A stretch of 64,000 bases of DNA from Planctomyces sp. Lineage in GTDB: Bacteria; Planctomycetota; Planctomycetia; Planctomycetales; Planctomycetaceae. This document shows, one piece after another, positions 52,766 through 62,566 of this stretch; position 1 is the first letter of the stretch; each line of letters begins with the position of its first letter. The position numbers and the translations under genes were made by a program. Where the stretch lies: NCBI GenBank assembly GCA_019636235.1, contig JAHBXW010000006.1, positions 62,001 through 126,000 of the forward strand, in the 5' to 3' direction. A model generated the notes under the pieces. It did not search any database. It had not been told where the DNA came from and saw nothing but the letters and a program-made list of their open reading frames with translations.

Positions 52766-55700
52766 ATGACCACCAGCGTCGGCGAGCCGGAATCGGCCGC
52801 TAGTCGATTCGTCGAGTTCGACGAGTTCATCGACTACCAGCTCACGAAGACGACGCACGGCATCCGGATGACGGACGTGCTGACGGGCGCCGTCGGCGCC
52901 GCGCTCGGCATCTGCCTGTACGTCCTGCTGTTCACGCTGTTCGATCACTGGATCATCCCCGGCGGTTTCGGGTTCGGGCTGCGGATGACGTTGTGGCTGG
53001 CGGGGATTGCGGGGCTCTTGTCCTGGTTGATGCTGCGGCTGGTGCGTCCCTATCGCCGGCGGGTGAACAGCCTGTACGCGGCCCGGCGGATCGAGAAGGC
53101 GCATCCGGACCTGAAGAGCAGTCTGCTGACGCTGGTGAATCTGCGCGGGGCCGGTCGGCCGATGTCGGCGCGGATCCGGGGGTCGCTGGAGAAGCGGGCT
53201 GCGGTGGGCCTGTCGCATGCGGACATCGACCATGCGATTGATCGGCAGACGCTGATGCAGTGTTCGTACGCCCTGCTGGGGGTGCTGGCCGTCATCGGCG
53301 GGTACGCCCTGTTCTCGCCCAAGAGCATCGCGCAGTCGGCCTGGCGGGCCGTCGTGCCGTTCACCGGGGCCGCGGCCGTCACGCGGACGCGCATCGACCG
53401 CATCGCTCCCGGCGACATCGAAGTGGCGGCTCTGTCCCAGGTGGACGTGGAAGTCGAGCTGTCGGGCGTCGTGCCCCCCGAGGTCACGCTGCTGTACACG
53501 ACGGCCGACCGCCGCTACGTCGACGAGCCTGTGGCGCTGCGGGACACCGGCGAGGGATTGCGGCGCTACCGCGGGACGCTGCTTGGCGAGGACGCCCGCG
53601 GGTTGCGACAGAGCCTGAGCTACCGCGTCCGCGCCGGCGACGCGCTGTCGGAATCGTACGCGGTCCGGGTGGTTCAGCCGCCGACGGCCATCGTCGACGA
53701 AATCCGCCTCGACTATCCGCCTTACACGGGCCTGGCCTCGCACACCGAGTCCGGCGGCGCGATCGACGCCTGGGAAGGGACGCGCGTCACCCTCCAGGCC
53801 CGCACGAACATGCCCGTTTCGACGGCCATGTTGCTGTTCTCGGATTCCGAAGACACGACGATCAAGGCGGAAGAACTGCCCGTGCAGATCGCAGAGGGGA
53901 CGCGGCTGACGGCGACGTGGCAGCTCGCCTTCCGGACCGATGGGACGTTCCCGAAGTTCTACCGCATCGCGGTGCGGAATGATGCTGGCCATTTCGATCC
54001 CCAGCCGGCGCTGCATCCGATCCGGATCCGGCCGGACCTGCCCCCCAAGCTGGAACTCGTCTCGCCCCGCGGCGATGTTCACGCTCCGGCGAACGGCGTC
54101 GTGGCAATCGCCTACCGCGCCGCGGATCCCGACTTTCGGCTGCGATCCGTCGTGCTGCACGTCGAGCGCGAAGGGCAGGCGCTGCCCAACGCGCCGCGGC
54201 TGTTTTCCGGTCCGCCGGATCAGGCGGCCGTTGAAGGCGTGCACCGCCTCCAGCTCAGCGACTTCAATCCCGCTCCGGGCAGCCGTCTGACCTGGTGGCT
54301 GGAAGCCCGCGACAATCTCGAACCGTTCGGCTCGCGCGGCGTGAACCGCACCGTCACGCCCAAGATGAACATCCAGATCCTCGACCCGCAGCCGCCTCAG
54401 GAGGCGGAGCAGCAGGCCGCCGCCGAAGAACAGAAGGCCCAGGACGCGCTGGACCGCGCGAACCAGACCACGCAGGGAGACTCCGAAACCGAGACCGACG
54501 ATCCGCGTGATGCAGGCGCCGATCGCGATTCCTCAACCGATGGCGACGACGACGACGATCCGGCTCGCCCCGGCGACGAACGCATGCCCTCGGACGACGG
54601 CGAACAGTCGGGCGCGGCGGCCGCCGATCCGTCCAGCCCTGATGCCCCGGAGCGCGGGGAGGATCGCCAGGCCGCTGAGGAAGGCGACGATGCCCAGGAT
54701 GCAGCCGAGCAGAATCCCCGTGAGGCTGGGGAAAAGGGCGGAACCACGGATTCCGAGAACGGCCAGGCCGGCGAAGGTCAGAAGACCCGCCCCGGGCAGA
54801 ACGCCGATCCCAACGGGGACCAGGCCGTTCGCCAGCCATCGAATCGGAATGGACAAACCGGCGGGCAGCAGCGGGCCTCCCGGCCCTCGGGGGGCGATCC
54901 CGCGAACCGTGACCGCACGCCCGATGACAAAGCCCTCCAGCGGCTGATTGACTGGGAACGGCGGCAGCGCGAGAACGATCCCGGCGATCCCTCTGAGAAT
55001 GGCGAGGGGCCTCGGGACGAGACGCAGCGGCCGACGCCGTCCGCGGGTGAACGGCGTCCAGGGGACAACCGCGCCGCTGATGATCCGGGACGCGAGAACA
55101 CGGAGGGCGACGACGCAGGTCAGGACAGAACCAACGGCGGCGAACGATCGCCCCGGCAGGACTCCCAACGTCCGGGCGAGCGTTCGACCGGCGAACGTTC
55201 GACGGATCGGCAGGACGAGAACCGGAACGGGACGGGCGCTGAGCCCTCGGAGCCGGGGGGCGATCCGTCCGCGAGCGATGCTGAGAGCAAAGGCGGAGAG
55301 AGCTCCGAACGCGAGGCCGGCACGCGGCCTGAAGAAGCGCCCCGCGAACGCGGTCGAAACGAGGAGCCCCGAAATGGGGATGCGGACCGCGCCGATTCGC
55401 CGTCCCGCGGATCCGATCCGTCAGCCGATCGCGGCGAGTCCATGCCACCCGGCGACACGCCGACGACCGGCGACGCGGAGCGACCGGATGCCGGCGCTCC
55501 CCGACCGGGCGCTCGCGGCGACGATGAACGCCCCGGGGATCCGATGACGCAGCCCCCCGGCGAGGCGGCCTCCCGTCCGGACGGCGAGGGAACTTCTCCC
55601 CCGACAACCGATGGGACGCCCGGCGACCAACGGGACTCCGGGGGCGATGGCATGCCCCCGGGCGGTGATCGTGAGACGCCGACCGGCGAGACCGGCGCTC

Positions 55701-57211
55701 CGCCCAGCGGCGAGCAGGAAAACTCGACCGCCAGCGGCCAGCCAGCGGATGGCGGGGCCTCCCGCGATCCGATGACGTCGGACAACGCGTCCGCCGGACG
55801 CGGCGAACAACCCGCGAACGATCAGCAACCTCAGCCGAACGATCGCGGCCAGCCTCCGGCGCAGCCCCCCGGCGGCGGCGATCGCACGACCAGTCCCGAC
55901 TCGACGTCTTCCAACTCCGGAGACAGCCGCGAGTCGTCGCAGGGCGAAGCGACCTCGGGGCAGTCCACCGGCCGCAACCAGTCGCCCAATCAGTCTTCTC
56001 GCACCAATGAGAACCGCGGGACCGGCTCGCAGCAGCCGACCGGCCAGGCGGATGAAGGCGCGCGCTCCGGCGGCGAAGGCAACCCCGGCTCGTCGACGGC
56101 CGCGGAATCGGGCGATCAAACCACTCCGGGCGAGGGAGAGGCCGGCCCGGGAGAATCCTCGTCATCCGGCCAGAAGACCGGATCGCAAAGCCAGTCGGGC
56201 GGATCGCAGACCGGCTCCAACGCAAAGGGCGGCGCTCAGGGCGAAGGGGGCGCATCCCCCAGCGGCGATCAGGATTCCGCGGCCTCGGAATCCGGTGCGA
56301 CGGCTGATCGCGATTCGTCCGCGACTCCAGGGCCGATGCCGGGCCGCGAGGGCGAGCCCGAGCGATCGAACGATCGGCAGGGTGCGGGGGGCGAGAATGC
56401 CTCTCAAGGCGGCGGCGGCGCCCCGAAGAACGCTGGCGAATCGTCCGCTCCCGGCCAGAACGCCCCGGGGGAATCCCCCTCGGGCGACTCCCCGTCCTCC
56501 GACTCAGCGAGCGGCGAATCCGACAGCGGCGACTCAGCGAACGCAGACAGCCCGAACGGCGGGCAGTCGTCCAGCGGCGGAGAGATTTCGCCCGAAGGCT
56601 CCGGGCAGTCGGGCGGCGGCGGTGAAGGGGGTCAGGAAGGCGAGAGCGGCGCCGGCTCCTCCGACGGCGGGGGCGGCAGCGAGTCGAAGGCCGGAAGCGG
56701 CGGCGAGGGTTCGGCCGGCACGAACGGCGCGGGCGGCATGACGCGCGGCGGCGCGTCCAACCGCGGCGAAGGAGGCCCGGGACGCAACGCCGCCGCGGCC
56801 GACGCGCCGGGAGGCTCGGACCCCGTCAACCTGGAACACAAGAAACGCGCCGCGGACCTCGCCCTCAAACGGCTCCAGGAAACGCTCAAGCGCGGACAGC
56901 TCGACCCCGAACTGCAGCAGGAACTCGGATTCACCGACGACGAACTCGCCGACTTCATGCAGCGGCTGGAGGATCGGCTGCAGGACTCGGGCGACGATCA
57001 GTCGATCGAGGCCCGCACGCGCCGGCGGCAGTTCGACACGCTGCTCGAGGCGCTGCGGATTGATTCCTCGGGCGAGTCTCGCGGCGGCGGCGACGGCACG
57101 GGACCGGCCGCTTCGGGGTTCAGCGCGCCGCAGCGCCCCGCGCCACCCGAGCTGCGGGCTGCGGAAACCAAGTATCGGCAGCGCCTGTCGCAGCCGCGGC
57201 CATCGCGCTGA
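52766..57211 (+). CDS. giant DUF4175-like membrane protein with ~800-residue disordered region
   Basis: A 1481-residue protein from ATG 52766. Two membrane helices (about residues 37-60 and 68-90) and a third (about 175-190) are followed by beta-rich extracytoplasmic units (LDYPPYTGL at 315-323; RRDV-like SPRGDVHAPANG near 430). A coiled coil (EAEQQAAAEEQKAQDALDRA) leads to about 800 residues (545-1351) composed almost only of Gly, Ser, Asp, Glu, Pro, Arg, Gln, Asn and Thr without hydrophobic clusters. It ends with a compact helical module (LQETLKRGQLDPELQQELGFTDDELADFMQRL). The start has an RBS-like GAGGG. Function unknown; probably a surface- or envelope-spanning structural protein. Confidence 0.78.
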   Translation: MTTSVGEPESAASRFVEFDEFIDYQLTKTTHGIRMTDVLTGAVGAALGICLYVLLFTLFDHWIIPGGFGFGLRMTLWLAGIAGLLSWLMLRLVRPYRRRVNSLYAARRIEKAHPDLKSSLLTLVNLRGAGRPMSARIRGSLEKRAAVGLSHADIDHAIDRQTLMQCSYALLGVLAVIGGYALFSPKSIAQSAWRAVVPFTGAAAVTRTRIDRIAPGDIEVAALSQVDVEVELSGVVPPEVTLLYTTADRRYVDEPVALRDTGEGLRRYRGTLLGEDARGLRQSLSYRVRAGDALSESYAVRVVQPPTAIVDEIRLDYPPYTGLASHTESGGAIDAWEGTRVTLQARTNMPVSTAMLLFSDSEDTTIKAEELPVQIAEGTRLTATWQLAFRTDGTFPKFYRIAVRNDAGHFDPQPALHPIRIRPDLPPKLELVSPRGDVHAPANGVVAIAYRAADPDFRLRSVVLHVEREGQALPNAPRLFSGPPDQAAVEGVHRLQLSDFNPAPGSRLTWWLEARDNLEPFGSRGVNRTVTPKMNIQILDPQPPQEAEQQAAAEEQKAQDALDRANQTTQGDSETETDDPRDAGADRDSSTDGDDDDDPARPGDERMPSDDGEQSGAAAADPSSPDAPERGEDRQAAEEGDDAQDAAEQNPREAGEKGGTTDSENGQAGEGQKTRPGQNADPNGDQAVRQPSNRNGQTGGQQRASRPSGGDPANRDRTPDDKALQRLIDWERRQRENDPGDPSENGEGPRDETQRPTPSAGERRPGDNRAADDPGRENTEGDDAGQDRTNGGERSPRQDSQRPGERSTGERSTDRQDENRNGTGAEPSEPGGDPSASDAESKGGESSEREAGTRPEEAPRERGRNEEPRNGDADRADSPSRGSDPSADRGESMPPGDTPTTGDAERPDAGAPRPGARGDDERPGDPMTQPPGEAASRPDGEGTSPPTTDGTPGDQRDSGGDGMPPGGDRETPTGETGAPPSGEQENSTASGQPADGGASRDPMTSDNASAGRGEQPANDQQPQPNDRGQPPAQPPGGGDRTTSPDSTSSNSGDSRESSQGEATSGQSTGRNQSPNQSSRTNENRGTGSQQPTGQADEGARSGGEGNPGSSTAAESGDQTTPGEGEAGPGESSSSGQKTGSQSQSGGSQTGSNAKGGAQGEGGASPSGDQDSAASESGATADRDSSATPGPMPGREGEPERSNDRQGAGGENASQGGGGAPKNAGESSAPGQNAPGESPSGDSPSSDSASGESDSGDSANADSPNGGQSSSGGEISPEGSGQSGGGGEGGQEGESGAGSSDGGGGSESKAGSGGEGSAGTNGAGGMTRGGASNRGEGGPGRNAAAADAPGGSDPVNLEHKKRAADLALKRLQETLKRGQLDPELQQELGFTDDELADFMQRLEDRLQDSGDDQSIEARTRRRQFDTLLEALRIDSSGESRGGGDGTGPAASGFSAPQRPAPPELRAAETKYRQRLSQPRPSR

Positions 57212-57214
57212 GCC

Positions 57215-58156
57215 TCACGCCTTCTCGGGCGCGGCTCGCAGCGTGAACAGCGTCATCTCCGGACGCACGCAGAAGCGGATTTTCCACAGGTAACCCAGGC
57301 CCCGGTTGATGTACAGCCGTCGCCCCTTGCCGACATCAAACTCGCCGGACGTGTAACGCTTGTTGGTCACGGGCAGCAGCGGCGGTTTGCCGAACGGCGG
57401 CCGACATTGGCCGCCATGCGTATGGCCGGAGAGAATCCAGCCCTGGAACCGCCCCCAGATGCTCATGTCGCAGGCGTCCGGGTTGTGGCACAGCACAATT
57501 GCCGGCGCCGACTGCGGGATCGATTCGTCGGCCAGCGGACGCTCCCACTGGCTGCCCCACAGGTCGTCGAGCCCGGCGATGGCCAGCCCTTCGACGTCCC
57601 GCACGCCCGGCCGCAGAATCTCCACGCCGGACGCCTCAAGCCGCTCGGTCACGGCGTCGGCCACATCCGGCTGCACCCATCCCCTGCCGTAGTCGTGGTT
57701 CCCCAGGCAACCCAGCGTCGCGAGCCGCCCGCGGGGCACGTGCGCGTAGACCCGTTCGACCAGGGGCCAGAAGTCCGCATCGTCGCTGTGCGTGATGAAG
57801 TCCCCCGTCAACGCGACGATGTCGGCGTTCAACCGCTGCGCCGCGCGAAACGCCCGCACCAGGTAGCGCTCGCTGACGACCTCGCCGACATGAATGTCGC
57901 TGAGCTGCAGCAGCGTGCGGCCCTCCAGTGCGGCCGGCAGCCCGGCGATCGGCAGGTCTCGACAAACAATCTCGTACCAGTGCGGCTCGATCCAGCGGAC
58001 ATAGCCGCCGGTCCCCAGCACGGCTGCGGCCGTCCCCCATTTCGCCCATTGGAGAAACCGGCGGCGGCCGTGATGGGGGTCATCGAGGGGCAACGGGGCG
58101 GCGTCCGGGGCAGGCTCGTGCATGACGTCGGACGGTCTCAGGGGCAGATCGGCCAC
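57215..58156 (-). CDS. Tat-exported metallophosphoesterase
   Basis: A 313-residue protein. The N-terminus holds a twin-arginine motif (GRRRFLQWAKWG). The calcineurin-like active site is complete: SDIHVG, GDFITH, GNHDYG, CHNPD and GHTHGGQ. The metal-dependent phosphoesterase (YkuE-like) would act at the outer face of the membrane. It ends 3 bp from the convergent DUF4175-like gene. Substrate not predictable. Confidence 0.9.
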   Translation of the reverse strand: MADLPLRPSDVMHEPAPDAAPLPLDDPHHGRRRFLQWAKWGTAAAVLGTGGYVRWIEPHWYEIVCRDLPIAGLPAALEGRTLLQLSDIHVGEVVSERYLVRAFRAAQRLNADIVALTGDFITHSDDADFWPLVERVYAHVPRGRLATLGCLGNHDYGRGWVQPDVADAVTERLEASGVEILRPGVRDVEGLAIAGLDDLWGSQWERPLADESIPQSAPAIVLCHNPDACDMSIWGRFQGWILSGHTHGGQCRPPFGKPPLLPVTNKRYTSGEFDVGKGRRLYINRGLGYLWKIRFCVRPEMTLFTLRAAPEKA

Positions 58157-58480
58157 AGCAGCATTCTAGCAGATGGATTGGCAGGCGCGGGACGGACGGG
58201 GCGCGACCTGGCGGTGTCCGAAAGCGTGCGATGGGTCGCAGTTCCTGCCGGACTGCCGTCGAGACCGCGCAATCGCCGGCCGTCGCGAGGCGCTGTACGC
58301 GGAGGCTGGCGCCGGAAAGCGGCGCACTGTCCCGCCTGTTCCGTGGACGACGCCCCAATGGCGTTTCCCGCGCCCGTTTTCCTCCCGGAGTTCGCTACAC
58401 TGGAGGGCGTGGAGTTTCGTCGTCCGGGCCGTGCTGCAGGCGGAGCGTCTGCGGGCTGCCGTGCCGTTGTGCGCTGAATC
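58157..58480. other. 324-bp divergent intergenic, yifB promoter side
   Basis: Between the metallophosphoesterase and yifB. TACACT at 58396-58401 may be a -10 for yifB, but with no clear -35. Nothing else recognised. Confidence 0.4.
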
Positions 58481-60019
58481 ATGCTCGCCAAGCTGCACAC
58501 TTACGCGTTGTTCGGCATCGATGCCCGGGCCGTCGAAGCGGAGGTCGACATCTCCCCCGCGGCCATGCCCCGCACGGTGATCGTCGGCATGGCCGACTCC
58601 GCCGTCAAAGAAAGCATCCACCGGATCGAACGGGCGCTGGTCAACAGCGGCTACACCCGCCCCTGCGACCGGATCGTGATCAATCTCTCGCCGGCCGACT
58701 TTCCCAAGGAGGCCCCGTCGTTCGATCTGCCGATCGCGCTCGGCATGCTGGCCGCCAGCGGGCAACTGCAGTCGGACCGCTTCGCGGATTGCGCCGTCAC
58801 GGGAGAACTCGCCCTGGACGGCAGCGTCCGGACGACGAAGGGGACGCTGTCGATGGCGCTGCAGGCGAAGGCGGACGGCCGCCGCGCCTTCGTCGTGCCG
58901 GTCGACAACACCCGCGAAGCGTCCGTCGTCGAGGGGCTGGACGTGATCCCCGTCGGCTCGCTCGCGGAGGCGGTCGGATTCTTCACTGGCCAGTTGTCGA
59001 TCGACCCGGCGCCGTTCAGTTGGGATGAGGCTGTCGCGACGCACGCCGGCTACAACGTCGACTATTCGGACGTGAAGGGGCAGGAATCGGCGAAGCGGGC
59101 CGTCACCGTGGCCGCCGCAGGCCGGCATCACCTGCTGATGATCGGCAGCCCGGGGACCGGCAAGACGCTGCTCGCGCAGCGGCTGGCGACGATCCTGCCC
59201 GACCTGGCGCCCGAGGAAAGCCTGCAGACGACCCGCATTTACAGCGCGGTCGGCCGGCTGTCCCCCGGCACGTCCCTGGTCCTCACCCGCCCGTTCCGCA
59301 ATCCGCACCACACCATCAGCGAAGCGGGGCTCGTCGGCGGCGGCAGCACGCCCACCCCCGGCGAAATCAGCCTCGCCCACCACGGCGTCCTGTTCCTCGA
59401 CGAGCTGCCGGAGTTCAACCGCAGCACGCTGGAAGTCCTCCGCCAGCCGCTCGAGGATCAGTGCGTGACGATCTCCCGCGCGATGGGCAGCATGACGTTC
59501 CCGGCGAACCTGATGCTCGTCGCCGCGATGAATCCCTGCCCCTGCGGATTCCGGGGCGATCCCAAGCGGCACTGCACCTGCAACCCGATGCAGGTCGAAA
59601 AGTACCTGACGCGGATCAGCGGCCCGCTGCTGGACCGGATCGACATCCACATTGAAGTGCCCCCCGTGCCGTTTCGCGAGCTCTCCAACGATCGCCCGGG
59701 CACGAGCAGCGCCGACATCCGCGAACGCGTCGTGCAGGCCCGCGAAGTCCAGCACCGCCGGTTCGACGGCAACCCGCTGGGATTCAACGGCCGGATGACG
59801 CCGCGGCAGATCCGCAAGCACTGCCGGCTGGACGCGGCCGCGGAATCGCTGCTCAAGTCGGCGATGGAGGAAATGGGGCTCAGCGCCCGCGCGCACGACA
59901 AGATCCTGCGCGTCAGCCGGACGATCGCGGACCTCGACGGCGCCGAGTCGATATCGGCCGTGCACCTCAGCGAGGCGATCAACTACCGGACGCTGGACCG
60001 GACGTACTGGCGGAGCTGA
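58481..60019 (+). CDS. comM: YifB/ComM Mg-chelatase-like AAA ATPase
   Basis: A 512-residue protein with an N-terminal Lon-protease-like/ChlI-type domain (AMPRTVIVGMADSAVKES) and an AAA module. Walker A is GSPGTGKT at 222-229, followed by HHTISEAGLVGGG, Walker B FLDELPEF and the NPCPCG motif. The C-terminal lid domain contains MTPRQIRKHCRLD. In competent bacteria ComM drives branch migration during recombination of imported DNA; in others the role is less clear. Full length, no neighbours of the same pathway. Confidence 0.95.
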   Translation: MLAKLHTYALFGIDARAVEAEVDISPAAMPRTVIVGMADSAVKESIHRIERALVNSGYTRPCDRIVINLSPADFPKEAPSFDLPIALGMLAASGQLQSDRFADCAVTGELALDGSVRTTKGTLSMALQAKADGRRAFVVPVDNTREASVVEGLDVIPVGSLAEAVGFFTGQLSIDPAPFSWDEAVATHAGYNVDYSDVKGQESAKRAVTVAAAGRHHLLMIGSPGTGKTLLAQRLATILPDLAPEESLQTTRIYSAVGRLSPGTSLVLTRPFRNPHHTISEAGLVGGGSTPTPGEISLAHHGVLFLDELPEFNRSTLEVLRQPLEDQCVTISRAMGSMTFPANLMLVAAMNPCPCGFRGDPKRHCTCNPMQVEKYLTRISGPLLDRIDIHIEVPPVPFRELSNDRPGTSSADIRERVVQAREVQHRRFDGNPLGFNGRMTPRQIRKHCRLDAAAESLLKSAMEEMGLSARAHDKILRVSRTIADLDGAESISAVHLSEAINYRTLDRTYWRS

Positions 60020-60022
60020 GCG

Positions 60023-60664
60023 TCAGGCCGGATCGTCTTCGAGAGCCTGGGCTTCCCCGGCCGGGGCGTCGTCGGCCGCCGCTTCGCCGTCCGCAGGCGC
60101 TTCCTGCGCAGCCGGTTCGGCCGCCGCGGAGTCGTCCAGTTCGGGTCGGCCGTTCGCTCTGGCGGCGGGGCCGTCGTCCCCCGCGGGAGGCCCGCCGCGC
60201 CCCGGACGCGGATCCAGTTCCCCTTCCAGAACGATCTCGTACACATTCCTGGAAGGATCCGCGAACACTTCGATTTCCAGCGGCGTCGTCCGGAAGTCCA
60301 CGTATTTGGTGGGCACGCGCGGCGGAGGCGGGAGGCCCCCGTCTTCGTACGACGCCACGATCAGCTTGTGCCGGCCGACCGCCGCGCCCGGATCGCCATT
60401 CGTGTCCAGCACGAACTTTCCGTCCGAATCAAACGCGCCCAGCGTCGCCTGCATCGGGTCGTCGACGTGCTGAGTCATCACGGCGCCGACTGTCACCGGA
60501 TTTCCCTTCCACGTCACGCGGCCGCGGGCCTCGACGAGCCGCGGCCCCGAGGACGCCCGGTTCTCGTACATGTACACGGCGCCGCCGATCAGCAGCGCCA
60601 GGACTGACACCGTCAGGACAACGCGGATGAGATTGAAACTCGCTCCGCCGGGAGGATCGCTCAT
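60023..60664 (-). CDS. anchored exported protein with carboxypeptidase-regulatory-like domain
   Basis: A 213-residue protein from ATG 60664 (a TTG at 60673 is also possible). A membrane anchor (VVLTVSVLALLIGGAVYMY) is followed by an extracytoplasmic beta-sandwich (ARGRVTWKGNPVTVGAV and TKYVDFRTTPLEIEV), typical of short planctomycete exported proteins with a carboxypeptidase-regulatory-like fold. The tail is acidic and Ala/Pro/Glu-rich. It lies 3 bp from the convergent yifB stop. No enzyme function; likely cell-surface. Confidence 0.65.
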   Translation of the reverse strand: MSDPPGGASFNLIRVVLTVSVLALLIGGAVYMYENRASSGPRLVEARGRVTWKGNPVTVGAVMTQHVDDPMQATLGAFDSDGKFVLDTNGDPGAAVGRHKLIVASYEDGGLPPPPRVPTKYVDFRTTPLEIEVFADPSRNVYEIVLEGELDPRPGRGGPPAGDDGPAARANGRPELDDSAAAEPAAQEAPADGEAAADDAPAGEAQALEDDPA

Positions 60665-60760
60665 GGACGACAACCTGAGTCAGGACTCTGAGATGGAAAA
60701 CATTGCGGATGGGCCGCGCCGCAACCGGCCTAGGGACGACAGGATTGTTCCCGGTTTCCC

Positions 60761-62566
60761 TTACGGTCCGGCGAGCACCCTGCATTCCGCGCCGCCCGGC
60801 GCGGGCTCGATTATGCGGTAGCGACCCGGCCCCGACAACAATGTCGCCCGCGTTTCACGCCCACCCGGCCAGCGCACCGACAGCGTCACGGGACCGGCGC
60901 CGGGATCCTCCAGCGGAACCAGGAGCACTGCACGATCGCTGGCACTGAGGTAGCTGCCGCCGCCGAGCACCTGCTCGACGATGCGCCGCCCGGACTGCTC
61001 CAGGGCGACGACCGTCCCGACGGCGTCGCGATTCGATTCCAGGCCGATCAGAGTCAGCCAGCAGGCAGGGCGTCGGGAAGTCGCCGGACTTTCGTTGGAC
61101 AACAGTTCCGGCGCGGCGTCCTGATGGCCGGCGACCGCGTCCAGGTCTCCGTCCCCATCCAGATCGGCGACCGCCAGCGCCCGCGCCGGATGCTTGCCGG
61201 CGAAGTGGGGTCCCGCGTCCTTCACGACCTGGAACCGCCCCTCAAGGTTCCGCCACACGAGCGGCGGCTGTCGGAATTCCCCCTCCCGTCCCATCTCGGC
61301 CAGGTTGTCGTCAGTGTGGCCGTTCACGACCAGCACGTCCGGCCAGCCATCGATGTCGAAATCGCCCAGCCACGTTCCCCAGCCGACCCACGGAATGCTC
61401 TGTGCCGCCAGGCCGCGGGCATGGCTGACGTCTTGGTACATGCCCAGCCCGTCGTTTTCGTAATACGTGTTGTGCTCGCCCTCGTAGTTCGTCACGAACA
61501 GGTCGAATGCGCCGTCCCGGTTCGCGTCGGCGGCCGTCACGCCCATGCCGGCCTGCATCTTGCCGACCCGGTCATACGCCGAGCCGGACGCCTCCCCTTC
61601 ATCCCGAAATGTGCCGTCCTTCTGATTCAGCAGCAGCCCGTTGGGGTTGAGGTCGTTCCCCAGGTACAGGTCGTTGAACCCGTCGCCGTTGAAATCGCCG
61701 ACCAGCACTCCCTGCGTCCGAGCGGGTTTGGCGTTGATGCCGGTCGCTTCGGAGATCTCCTCGAACGTCCCGTCCCCCAGGTTCCGATACAGCCCATCCA
61801 ACTCGGGGTGCACCGTCGGCGGGCCGCAGAACATGCGGATGCCACGTTCCCGGTCTCCGCAGAACTGGTTCGTCTCCAGCGACCAGATCGCATAGTTGCC
61901 GACATACAGGTCGGGCAGACCGTTCCCGTCGATGTCGACGAATGCCGCGCTGGTCCCCCAGCGCTCGTCCGCCACCCCCGACGCATCCGAAACGTCCTCG
62001 AACGTTCCGTCTCCCAGATTCTGCAGCAGCACGTTCCGGCCGTAGCAGTTCAGGTACAGGTCCGGAAAGCCGTCGGAGTTGTAGTCGCCGACCGCCAGGC
62101 CCGCCGTATAGCCCCGATGCCCGGTCCCCGATGCGGACGTCGTCTCCGAGAACTTCCAGTCGCCGGTGCTGCGGTACAGCCGGTTCGAGGCGTTCTCGGG
62201 CCGGAGTTCGACCGGGAAGTCGTTGCCGGTGGCAAAGTACAGATCCGGCCGGCCGTCGAGGTCGTAGTCCCAGGCCGCGATGCCGCTGCCGTTGGCGGCG
62301 GGGAACGGCTTCTCCGAGGAGTCGCCCGTGCGGTGGACGAAGTCGATGCCCGACCGTTCCCGCATGGAGGCGAAACGGATCTCACCCACCGGGCCGTTGG
62401 CGCCGGCTGTGGACGTCGCGCCCTGTGACGAATCGGTCGTGGCCCCGGCGTCCCCTCCCGGGAGGGAAACATTCGAGGGCGCCGTGGCTGTCTCCCGACA
62501 ACCTCCGAGCAGCGCGACGGCGCCGGCCACCAGCCAGTTCAGCACGCGCTCGTTCATCCGCGGCAT
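60761..62566 (-). CDS. CRTAC1-like FG-GAP/ASPIC lipoprotein
   Basis: A 601-residue exported lipoprotein (lipobox ALLGGC at about 17-22). It has repeated FG-GAP/VCBS calcium-binding propeller units with D-x-D-x-D-G loops (DYDLDGRPD, DYNSDGFPD, DIDGNGLPD, DFNGDGFND, DANRDGAFD, DFDIDGWPD and DLDGDGDLD: at least seven). The C-terminal ASPIC/UnbV module (DAVGTVVAL, GGSYLSASD, VRWPGGRE) completes the CRTAC1 type. Such proteins are common in planctomycetes and accompany cytochromes and tetratricopeptide proteins; function unknown. It starts immediately after the cytochrome gene stop. Confidence 0.87.
   Translation of the reverse strand: MPRMNERVLNWLVAGAVALLGGCRETATAPSNVSLPGGDAGATTDSSQGATSTAGANGPVGEIRFASMRERSGIDFVHRTGDSSEKPFPAANGSGIAAWDYDLDGRPDLYFATGNDFPVELRPENASNRLYRSTGDWKFSETTSASGTGHRGYTAGLAVGDYNSDGFPDLYLNCYGRNVLLQNLGDGTFEDVSDASGVADERWGTSAAFVDIDGNGLPDLYVGNYAIWSLETNQFCGDRERGIRMFCGPPTVHPELDGLYRNLGDGTFEEISEATGINAKPARTQGVLVGDFNGDGFNDLYLGNDLNPNGLLLNQKDGTFRDEGEASGSAYDRVGKMQAGMGVTAADANRDGAFDLFVTNYEGEHNTYYENDGLGMYQDVSHARGLAAQSIPWVGWGTWLGDFDIDGWPDVLVVNGHTDDNLAEMGREGEFRQPPLVWRNLEGRFQVVKDAGPHFAGKHPARALAVADLDGDGDLDAVAGHQDAAPELLSNESPATSRRPACWLTLIGLESNRDAVGTVVALEQSGRRIVEQVLGGGSYLSASDRAVLLVPLEDPGAGPVTLSVRWPGGRETRATLLSGPGRYRIIEPAPGGAECRVLAGP

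Noticed and set aside
54354-56255. Long minus-strand frames over the disordered segment
   Set aside because: Shadows of Ser/Gly/Asp/Arg codons; composition is that of a complement, not of a protein family.
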